From Burkholderiales bacterium (GTDB taxonomy: Bacteria; Pseudomonadota; Gammaproteobacteria; Burkholderiales; SG8-39): a stretch of 45,304 bases of DNA. The notes under the pieces were generated by a model, which saw only the letters and a list, made by a program, of their open reading frames with translations, made no database searches and had not been told where the DNA came from. Both the position numbers and the translations under genes were made by a program. Below, in pieces: positions 35,663-42,742 of this stretch; within the stretch, counting starts at the first letter, position 1, and each line of letters starts with the position of its first letter. The stretch spans positions 1-45,304 of the forward strand of contig JAOAEA010000031.1 in assembly GCA_026417035.1 (NCBI GenBank), given 5' to 3'.

Positions 35663-36450
35663 CGCGCGCGCGCCCAGGCGAGCATGCGCTCGAGCATGCG
35701 CCGCAGGTAGGGCCGTACGCGTCCGGCGAGGTCCTCCCGAAAGGCGAAGGGTGGCCGCTCGTCCATGTACGTCGCCTGCGCGAGCTCGAGCTGCACCGCG
35801 TGCACGCGGTTCGCCGGATCGCCGTAGCGGCGCGTGATGTAGCCGCCCTTGAAGCGCCCGTCGAGGACGGCGGTGTAGCCCGGCGCCGGCTGCACGGTCG
35901 CGAGCAGCGCGTCGGCGAGCGCCGGGTCGGCGGCCGTCCCGCCGCCCGTGCCGATGTTGAAGTCGGGCAGCCGTCCGGCGAAGAAGCGCGGCACCTCGGA
36001 CGCGATCGAGTGGGCATCCCACAGGAGGGCGTAGCCGTGCGCCGCCTTGATCCGGGCGAGCTCGCTCGCCAGCCGCTCGTGATAGGGGCGCCAATACCGA
36101 TCGCGGCGCGCCGCGATCTCCGCCGCGTCGGGCGGCGGCCCGGCGTACAGCGGCGCGCGGGCGAAGGTGTCGAGCGGGACGAGACCGGTGACGTCCTGGC
36201 CCGGGTAGAGGCTCGCGTCGTCGGGCGGGCGGTTGAGGTCCACGACGTAGCGCGAGTGCGTCGCCGCAAGCACCGAGGCGCCGAGCGCTTCGAGGAAGTC
36301 GTAGAGCCGGTCGAGATGCCAGTCGGTGTCGGGCAGGGCGAGGGCGGCCGGCGTGAGACGCCGGGCGACGTCGTCGGGGACGTGCGTGCCCATGTGCGGG
36401 ATGGAAACGAGCAGCGGCGCGCGCCCGGCGCTGAAAGTGAAGGGCGCCAT
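35647..36450 (-). CDS. hutG: N-formylglutamate deformylase (N-formylglutamate amidohydrolase)
   Basis: Releases formate and L-glutamate from N-formylglutamate, the last step of the HutF branch. 267 residues. Motifs are [16 protein letters not shown] (metal ligand His), [62 protein letters not shown], and [30 protein letters not shown]. Its ATG overlaps the hutH TGA (TGATG), so it is translationally coupled as the third gene of hutUHG. Its 3' end overlaps hutI tail-to-tail. Confidence 0.97.
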   Translation of the reverse strand: MAPFTFSAGRAPLLVSIPHMGTHVPDDVARRLTPAALALPDTDWHLDRLYDFLEALGASVLAATHSRYVVDLNRPPDDASLYPGQDVTGLVPLDTFARAPLYAGPPPDAAEIAARRDRYWRPYHERLASELARIKAAHGYALLWDAHSIASEVPRFFAGRLPDFNIGTGGGTAADPALADALLATVQPAPGYTAVLDGRFKGGYITRRYGDPANRVHAVQLELAQATYMDERPPFAFREDLAGRVRPYLRRMLERMLAWARARYASD

Positions 36451-37988
36451 CAGCCCGCTTCCGCGTGCGACGGCAGGAGGCCCGGGACGAACGCGTGGAA
36501 CGCGCCCGACTCGACCAGCCCCCGCGCGGCCTCGATGTCGGGCGCGAAGTAGCGGTCGTGGTCGTAGAAGGCGACACGGGCGCGCACCAGCGCATGCGCC
36601 GCGGCGAGCGCCGGCGAGGTCGCGAGCGGCGCGCGGAAGTCGATGCCCTGCGCCGCCGCGAGCAGCTCGATCGCGACGATCCCCGCGCTGTTGGCGGCCA
36701 TGTCGCCGAGGCGGCGCGCGGCGTAGGTCGCCATGCTGACGTGGTCCTCCTGGTTCGCCGAGGTGGGCAGGCTGTCCACGCTCGCCGGATGGGCGAGCGT
36801 CTTGTTCTCGCTCGCGAGGGCCGCAGCGGTGACCTGCGCGATCATGAAGCCCGAGTTGACGCCGCCGTGCTCGACGAGGAACGGCGGCAGCCCGGAGAGC
36901 GTGGTGTCGATGAGCAGCGCGATGCGGCGCTCGGCGAGCGCCCCGATCTCGGCGACGGCGATCGCGAGCTGGTCCGCGGCGAGCGCCACCGGCTCGGCGT
37001 GGAAGTTGCCGCCGGAGAGGACTTCGTCGGTCGCCGGGAAGACGAGGGGGTTGTCGGTGGCCGCGTTCGCCTCGGTCGCGAGCACGCCCGCCGCGTGGCG
37101 GATGCTGTCGAGGCAGGCGCCCATCACCTGCGGCTGGCAGCGCAGCGAGTAGGGGTCCTGCACCCGCGGGTCGTTCTCGACGTGCGAGCGGCGAATCTCG
37201 CTGCCCGCCAGCAGCCGCAGGTAATGCGCGGCGACGTCGGCCTGGCCGCGATGCCCGCGCAGCGCATGGATGCGCGGGTCGAACGGCGTGTCGCTGCCGG
37301 CGGCGGCATCGACCGAAAGCGCGCCGGCCACCATCGCCGCGGCGTGCACGTCCTCGATCGCGAAGAGGCCCGCGAGCCCGAGCGCCGTCGAGACCTGCGT
37401 GCCGTTGAGGACGGCGAGGCCCTCCTTCGCGGCGAGCGCGAGCGGTGCGAGGCCGGCGCGCGCGAGCGCGGCAGCGGCTGGCTCGAGCCGGCCGTCGACC
37501 GACACTTCGCCCTGGCCGAGGAGGGTCAGCGCGAGGTGCGCGAGCGGCGCGAGGTCGCCCGAGGCGCCCACCGATCCCTTGGCCGGGATGCGGGGATAGA
37601 TGCGCGCTTCGTACAGGCGCACGAGGAAATCGACGAGCTCGGGCCGCACGCCCGAGGCACCGGCCGCGAGGCCCGCGACCTTGAGCGCGAGCACCAGGCG
37701 CACGACGGGATCGGGCAGCGGATCGCCGGTGCCCGCCGCGTGGGAGAGCACGATGTTCCGCTGCAGCGTCGCGAGATCCCCGGCGGCGATGCGCGTCTGG
37801 GCGAGGCGGCCGAAGCCGGTGTTGATGCCGTAGGCGGGGGCATCGCGCGCGAGGATGCGGCCGACGGCGGCGGCGGAGGCGGCGATGCGCGTGCGCGCCG
37901 CGGGGGCGAGCGCGAGCGGCGCGCCGTCGCGGGCGATGGCGCGCAGGTCGGCGAGCCGCAGGGGCCGTGCGCCGATCTCGATCGTCAT
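36450..37988 (-). CDS. hutH: Histidine ammonia-lyase
   Basis: Deaminates L-histidine to trans-urocanate, the first step. 512 residues. The MIO prosthetic group forms from Ala142-Ser143-Gly144 in [14 protein letters not shown], the same numbering as Pseudomonas Hut[12 protein letters not shown] (catalytic Tyr), [15 protein letters not shown] and [16 protein letters not shown] are all present. The start ATG overlaps the hutU stop by 4 bases (ATGA). Confidence 0.98.
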   Translation of the reverse strand: MTIEIGARPLRLADLRAIARDGAPLALAPAARTRIAASAAAVGRILARDAPAYGINTGFGRLAQTRIAAGDLATLQRNIVLSHAAGTGDPLPDPVVRLVLALKVAGLAAGASGVRPELVDFLVRLYEARIYPRIPAKGSVGASGDLAPLAHLALTLLGQGEVSVDGRLEPAAAALARAGLAPLALAAKEGLAVLNGTQVSTALGLAGLFAIEDVHAAAMVAGALSVDAAAGSDTPFDPRIHALRGHRGQADVAAHYLRLLAGSEIRRSHVENDPRVQDPYSLRCQPQVMGACLDSIRHAAGVLATEANAATDNPLVFPATDEVLSGGNFHAEPVALAADQLAIAVAEIGALAERRIALLIDTTLSGLPPFLVEHGGVNSGFMIAQVTAAALASENKTLAHPASVDSLPTSANQEDHVSMATYAARRLGDMAANSAGIVAIELLAAAQGIDFRAPLATSPALAAAHALVRARVAFYDHDRYFAPDIEAARGLVESGAFHAFVPGLLPSHAEAG

Positions 37989-39667
37989 CGCCCCGCGAGC
38001 ATCGGCAGGTCGAGGCCGTGCTCGCGCGCGCACTGGAGCGCGATCTCGTAGCCGGCGTCCGCGTGGCGCATCACGCCGGTGGCCGGATCGTTCCAGAGCA
38101 CGCGCTCGATGCGCCGGGCGGCCTCGGGCGTCCCGTCGCACACGACCACCACGCCGGCGTGCTGCGAGTAGCCCATGCCGACGCCGCCGCCGTGGTGGAA
38201 CGAGACCCAGGTCGCGCCGCTCGCGGTGTTGAGGAGCGCGTTGAGGAGCGGCCAGTCGGACACCGCGTCGGTGCCGTCGCGCATGCCCTCGGTCTCGCGG
38301 TTGGGGCTCGCCACCGAGCCCGAGTCGAGGTGGTCGCGGCCGATCACGATCGGCGCCGCGAGCTCGCCGCGCGCGACCATCTCGTTGAAGGCGAGCCCCG
38401 CCTTGTGGCGGTCGCCGAGGCCGATCCAGCAGATGCGCGCGGGCAGCCCCTGGAAGCGGATGCGGTGCTTCGCCATGTCGAGCCACTGGTGCAGATGGCG
38501 GTTGTCGGGGAACAGCTCCTTCATCTTCGCGTCGGTGCGGAGGATGTCCTCGGGGTCCCCCGAGAGCGCCACCCAGCGGAACGGGCCGATGCCCCGGCAG
38601 AAGAGCGGCCGGATGTAGGCCGGTACGAAGCCGGGGAAGTCGAACGCATGGGTTTCGCCCGCGTCCTTCGCGACCTGCCGGATGTTGTTGCCGTAGTCCA
38701 CGCAGGGGATGCCCATCGCCCGGAAGCCGAGGATCGCGTGCACGTGCTTCGCGATCGACTGCTGCGCCGAGAGCGCGACTTCCTCCGGGTCGCGCTTCTG
38801 CAGGTCCTGCCACTTCTCGAGCGACCAGCGCTCGGGGAGGTAGCCGTGCGCCGGGTCGTGCGCCGAGGTCTGGTCGGTCACGAGGTCGGGCGGCTTCATG
38901 CCGCCGCCGCGGCTGCGCTTGAGGATCTCGGGCAGGAGCTCCGCCGCGTTGCCGAGGAGCCCGACCGACACCGCGCGCTTCGCGGCGAGCGCGCGCCCGA
39001 GGATGGCGAGCGCGTCGTCGAGGGTGTCGGCGCGCTCGTCGAGGTAGCCGGTCTTGAGGCGCATGTCGATCCGCGACGGCTGGCACTCGATCGCGAGCAT
39101 CGACGCGCCGGCCATGGTCGCGGCGAGCGGCTGCGCGCCGCCCATGCCGCCGAGCCCCGCGGTGAGGATCCAGCGCCCGGTCCAGTCGCCGCCGTAGTGC
39201 TGGCGGCCGGCTTCGGCGAAGGTCTCGTAGGTGCCCTGGACGATGCCCTGGCTGCCGATGTAGATCCACGAGCCCGCGGTCATCTGGCCGTACATCATCA
39301 GGCCCTTGCGGTCGAGCTCGTTGAAGTGCTCCCAGGTGGCCCACTTCGGCACGAGGTTGGAGTTGGCGATCAGGACGCGCGGGGCGTCGGCGTGCGTGCG
39401 GAAGACGCCCACGGGCTTGCCCGACTGCACGAGCAGCGTCTCGTCGGCCTCCAGGCGCGCGAGCGTGGCGACGATGCGATCGAAACTCTCCCAGTCGCGC
39501 GCCGCCTTGCCGATGCCGCCGTACACGACGAGGTCCTCCGGGCGCTCGGCGACGTCCGGGTCGAGGTTGTTCTGGATCATCCTGAGGGGTGCCTCGGTGA
39601 GCCAGCTCTTCGCCGTGAGCCGCGCGCCGCGCGGCGCGCGCACGATCCGCGCTTTCGCTTCGTTCAC
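37985..39667 (-). CDS. hutU: Urocanate hydratase (urocanase)
   Basis: Hydrates urocanate to 4-imidazolone-5-propionate using tightly bound NAD+. 560 residues, normal length. The NAD-binding motif is [19 protein letters not shown]; the conserved Cys segment is [37 protein letters not shown] is also characteristic. The start is GTG 39665-39667 with GGAG about 9 bases upstream. It is the first gene of the tightly coupled hutU-hutH-hutG unit. No hutC-type repressor gene is in the window. A -10-like TAACAT reads leftward at 39713-39708. Confidence 0.97.
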   Translation of the reverse strand: MNEAKARIVRAPRGARLTAKSWLTEAPLRMIQNNLDPDVAERPEDLVVYGGIGKAARDWESFDRIVATLARLEADETLLVQSGKPVGVFRTHADAPRVLIANSNLVPKWATWEHFNELDRKGLMMYGQMTAGSWIYIGSQGIVQGTYETFAEAGRQHYGGDWTGRWILTAGLGGMGGAQPLAATMAGASMLAIECQPSRIDMRLKTGYLDERADTLDDALAILGRALAAKRAVSVGLLGNAAELLPEILKRSRGGGMKPPDLVTDQTSAHDPAHGYLPERWSLEKWQDLQKRDPEEVALSAQQSIAKHVHAILGFRAMGIPCVDYGNNIRQVAKDAGETHAFDFPGFVPAYIRPLFCRGIGPFRWVALSGDPEDILRTDAKMKELFPDNRHLHQWLDMAKHRIRFQGLPARICWIGLGDRHKAGLAFNEMVARGELAAPIVIGRDHLDSGSVASPNRETEGMRDGTDAVSDWPLLNALLNTASGATWVSFHHGGGVGMGYSQHAGVVVVCDGTPEAARRIERVLWNDPATGVMRHADAGYEIALQCAREHGLDLPMLAGR

Positions 39668-39750
39668 GTTTTCGTCTCCGGTTCGGGCGCCCGGTGCCCT
39701 GGGCGCAATGTTACCGCGCGCACCGCGGGAAGGACCGGCCGCCGCCGCTG

Positions 39751-39780
39751 TTGCCACGCCCGGACGGCGGCCCCTACAAT
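39751..39780 (+). promoter_or_regulatory. Sigma70-like promoter of the NitT/TauT-type ABC operon
   Basis: TTGCCA (39751-39756), an 18-base spacer and TACAAT (39775-39780), 31 bases before the ATG of the binding-protein gene. An AGGAGA ribosome site follows at 39801-39806. The 144-base gap 39668-39811 also has to hold the hutU promoter, so the two units may share control. Confidence 0.55.
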
Positions 39781-39811
39781 GCCCGCTCGTCCCGATCCCC
39801 AGGAGACCCCC

Positions 39812-40762
39812 ATGAAGCGCATCGTCTTCGCCGCGCTCGCCGCGGCCGCACTCGCCACCGCGGGCGGCGCCTCCGCGCAGGCCCCGACCAAGGTCGCGAT
39901 CGGCATCAGCGGCTGGACCGGCTTCGCGCCGCTCACGCTCGCCAAGGAGGCCGGCATCTTCGCGAGGAACGGCCTCGACGTCAGCATCAAAAAGATCCCG
40001 CAGAAGGACCGGCACCTCGCGATCGCCTCCGGCGACATCCAGTGCGCCGCGACCACCGTCGAGACCTGGATCGTCTGGAACGCGAACGGCGTGGCGACGA
40101 AGCAGCTCTTCCAGATGGACAAGAGCTACGGCGCCGACGGCATGGCGGTGCGCAACAACATCGCGAAGATCTCCGACCTCAAGGGCAAGACCGTGGCCGC
40201 CTCCGCGCCCGGCACGGCGCCGTACTTCACGCTCGCCTGGTTCCTCAAGAAGAACGGCCTCTCGGTGAAGGACGTGAACGTGGTGAACCTCGAGCCCGCG
40301 GCGGCCGCGCAGGCGTTCATCGCCGGCCAGAACGACGCCGCGATGACCTACGAGCCCTACCTCTCCGCGGTGCGCGAGAAGCCCGAGGCCGGGAAGATCA
40401 TCGCGACCACGCTCGACTACCCCATGGTGATGGACACCTTCGGCTGCACCCCGAAGTTCATCCAGGAGAATCCGAAGGCGGTCGAGGCGCTGGTCAGGAG
40501 CTACTTCGAGGCGCTCGAGATGATCAAGGCCGACCCGAAGAGGAGCAACGAGATCATGGGCGCGGACGTGAAGCAGACCGGCGAGCAGTTCGCGAAGTCG
40601 GCTTCGTACCTGCGCTGGCAGGACCGCGAAGCGAACAGGAAGTTCTTCGCCGGCGAGTTCCAGCAGTTCTCGAACGAGGCGGCCGACCTGCTGCTCGAGC
40701 TGGGCATCATCAAGCAGAAGCCCGACCTCGCCACCATCGTCGACACGTCCTTCATCCGCTAG
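39812..40762 (+). CDS. NitT/TauT-family ABC transporter substrate-binding protein
   Basis: Periplasmic solute receptor of 316 residues. The signal peptide is [22 protein letters not shown]. The mature start [30 protein letters not shown] is typical of the SsuA/TauA/NrtA/ThiY (NMT1-like) group. [20 protein letters not shown] and [17 protein letters not shown] are ligand-cleft segments. Ligands in the family include aliphatic sulfonates, taurine, nitrate, cyanate and thiamine precursors; none can be assigned. It is divergent from hutU across 144 bases, which suggests a nitrogenous solute linked to histidine or urocanate use (inference). A stem-loop follows its stop. Confidence 0.9.
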   Translation: MKRIVFAALAAAALATAGGASAQAPTKVAIGISGWTGFAPLTLAKEAGIFARNGLDVSIKKIPQKDRHLAIASGDIQCAATTVETWIVWNANGVATKQLFQMDKSYGADGMAVRNNIAKISDLKGKTVAASAPGTAPYFTLAWFLKKNGLSVKDVNVVNLEPAAAAQAFIAGQNDAAMTYEPYLSAVREKPEAGKIIATTLDYPMVMDTFGCTPKFIQENPKAVEALVRSYFEALEMIKADPKRSNEIMGADVKQTGEQFAKSASYLRWQDREANRKFFAGEFQQFSNEAADLLLELGIIKQKPDLATIVDTSFIR

Positions 40763-40790
40763 AGCGCGCCCCGGGGCGGGCAGGGCGCTC
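40762..40790 (+). other. Stem-loop after the binding-protein gene
   Basis: GAGCGC (40762-40767) pairs with GCGCTC (40785-40790), enclosing a GCCCCGGGGC self-complementary block (40768-40777). It begins at the last base of the stop codon and ends 45 bases before the permease start. No U-tract. As with 17941-17979, it is placed to stabilise the binding-protein mRNA relative to the downstream permease. Confidence 0.5.
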
Positions 40791-40834
40791 ACCGCGCGCC
40801 CGCCGCCCCGTTCGCTTGCTCGCGCGCCCGCCCC

Positions 40835-41608
40835 ATGCAACCGCTGAAGCCCGTCTCGCGCCGCGCGGCGGTCGCGCTCGGGCTGAGTTTCTTCGTGCTG
40901 TTCTTCGCCGTGTGGGCGGCGGCGACCCTCGGCGGCTTCGTCTCGAAGACCTTCCTCGCCGATCCGTTCACCATGCTCGCCGCCGGCTGGCGGCTTCTCA
41001 CCGAGCACGGCTTCTTGAAGGACATCGGCGTCACGATCTGGCGGGTGGTCGGCGGCTTCGTGATCGCCGCCGCGATCGGCGTCCCGCTCGGCATCGCGAT
41101 GGGGGCGTACAAGCCGATCGAGGCGTTCTTCGAGCCCTTCATCTCGTTCGCGCGCTACCTGCCGGCTTCGGCGTTCATCCCGCTGCTCATCCTCTGGGCG
41201 GGGATCGGCGAGGCGCAGAAGCTCGCGGTGATCTTCATCGGCTCGTTCTTCCAGATCGTGCTCATGGTGGCGGTGAGTGTCGGCGCGACGCGCCGCGACC
41301 TCGTCGAGGCGGCCTACACGCTCGGCGCGTCGAACAGCGGCATCGTCCGGCGCGTGCTGCTGCCGGCCTCCGCGCCCGACATCGCCGAGACGCTGCGACT
41401 GGTGCTCGGCTGGGCCTGGACCTACGTGATCGTCGCCGAGCTGATCGGGGCCTCGAGCGGCATCGGGCACATGATCACCGACAGCCAGGCGCTGCTCGAC
41501 ACCGGCCAGATCATCTTCGGCATCGTCGTGATCGGCGTGATCGGGCTGATCTCCGATTACCTCTTCAAGCTCGGCAACCGGGCGCTCTTCCCCTGGCGGC
41601 TCGCGTGA
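40835..41608 (+). CDS. NitT/TauT-family ABC transporter permease
   Basis: Inner-membrane permease of 257 residues (SsuC/TauC/NrtB type). About six hydrophobic segments, starting after a short cytoplasmic tail ([20 protein letters not shown]). The coupling loop with the ATPase is visible near [58 protein letters not shown] is the family C-terminal motif. The ATPase gene follows 10 bases downstream. Confidence 0.93.
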   Translation: MQPLKPVSRRAAVALGLSFFVLFFAVWAAATLGGFVSKTFLADPFTMLAAGWRLLTEHGFLKDIGVTIWRVVGGFVIAAAIGVPLGIAMGAYKPIEAFFEPFISFARYLPASAFIPLLILWAGIGEAQKLAVIFIGSFFQIVLMVAVSVGATRRDLVEAAYTLGASNSGIVRRVLLPASAPDIAETLRLVLGWAWTYVIVAELIGASSGIGHMITDSQALLDTGQIIFGIVVIGVIGLISDYLFKLGNRALFPWRLA

Positions 41609-41618
41609 GCGCGCGGCG

Positions 41619-42407
41619 ATGAGCAAGCTCGTGATCGAAGGCGTGGGCCGCGTCTTCCCCGGCGTGCGCGGCGGCGCGCCGACGACCGCGCTCGAGCCCA
41701 CCTCGATCAAGGTCGCGGACAACGACTTCATCGCGATCCTCGGGCCCTCCGGGTGCGGGAAGTCGACGTTGCTGCGCATCGTCGCGGGGCTCGACCACCC
41801 GACCTCGGGGCAGGTCCTGCTCGACGGCCAGCCCGTGCGCGCACCGGGACCGGACCGCGGGATGGTGTTCCAGTCCTACACGCTCTTCCCCTGGCTCACC
41901 GTGAAGCAGAACATCTGCTTCGGGCTGCGCGAGAAGGGCGTGCCGCAGGCGCAGCAGGACCGGATCGCCGCCCACTACATCGAGCAGGTGGGGCTGCGCG
42001 GTTTCGAGAACCACTTCCCCAAGATGCTCTCGGGCGGCATGCAGCAGCGCACGGCGCTCGCGCGCGCGCTGGCCAACGACCCGAAGATCCTGCTCCTCGA
42101 CGAGCCCTTCGGCGCGCTCGACAACCAGACGCGGGCGCTGATGCAGGAGCTCCTGCTCGGCATCTGGGAAGCGCACCGCAAGACCGTCCTCTTCGTGACC
42201 CACGACATCGACGAGGCCATCTTCATGGCGAACCGCGTGGCCGTGATGACCGCGCGCCCGGGCCGCATCAAGACCGAGCTCAAGATCGAGCTGCCGCACC
42301 CGCGCCACTACACCGTCAAGACCTCCCCCGAGTTCTCGTTCTACAAGGCGCGCCTCACCGAGGAGATCCGCGTCGAGACCATCAAGGCCGCCCAGATGGG
42401 CGCCTGA
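41619..42407 (+). CDS. NitT/TauT-family ABC transporter ATPase
   Basis: 262-residue cytoplasmic ATPase of the SsuB/TauB/NrtD group. Walker [25 protein letters not shown]-loop [13 protein letters not shown], signature [15 protein letters not shown], Walker [13 protein letters not shown], and H-loop [19 protein letters not shown] ~35-residue C-terminal stretch ([16 protein letters not shown]...) is usual for this subgroup. It ends the three-gene importer operon. Confidence 0.95.
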   Translation: MSKLVIEGVGRVFPGVRGGAPTTALEPTSIKVADNDFIAILGPSGCGKSTLLRIVAGLDHPTSGQVLLDGQPVRAPGPDRGMVFQSYTLFPWLTVKQNICFGLREKGVPQAQQDRIAAHYIEQVGLRGFENHFPKMLSGGMQQRTALARALANDPKILLLDEPFGALDNQTRALMQELLLGIWEAHRKTVLFVTHDIDEAIFMANRVAVMTARPGRIKTELKIELPHPRHYTVKTSPEFSFYKARLTEEIRVETIKAAQMGA

Positions 42408-42742
42408 GCGGGTCGGCTGCGGTTCGCCTTGCCCCCTCGCCGCCGCGCGAACGTATGCCGGTCGTGTGCGCGGCGATTGTCAACGGATTGTTAAATTCCG
42501 CTGAATTTTCGACGAGTTAGCCTGGCACGGCCGTTGCTCGCCCCGCTCCCAGGAATCCCAGCGCCGCTGCGGATCTGACGCGTCGCGACAGGCCAGACGA
42601 CAGGGTCGCGCGGCACCCGCCCGGCACCTGCGATCGGCAGGGCAGCCGGCCCGAAGAAGGCACGGCGGCGTGCGAGCGGGATGCGCCCCACCCCCCGGGG
42701 GCGCCCGGGCCCTCCGCGCCCGCTACTCGAGGAAGCGCCGCC
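42408..42742. other. 335-base intergenic region before the RTX gene
   Basis: No credible gene. The first half contains a clear drop in GC at about 42476-42518 (gattgtcaacggattgttaaattcc), where TTGTCA (42477-42482) lies 18 bases before a poor -10 (CTGAAT, 42501-42506). A small inverted pair CGCGAC/GTCGCG (42584-42589, 42605-42610) could form a hairpin. The remainder is GC-rich and unstructured to my eye, ending in the GAGGAAG ribosome site of the next gene. Confidence 0.5.

Noticed and set aside
33278-36595. Long minus-strand open frame across dusA, hutI and hutG
   Set aside because: It covers three recognised genes, two of them on the other strand, and yields low-complexity Arg/Ala/Gly-rich protein. 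Shadow frame.
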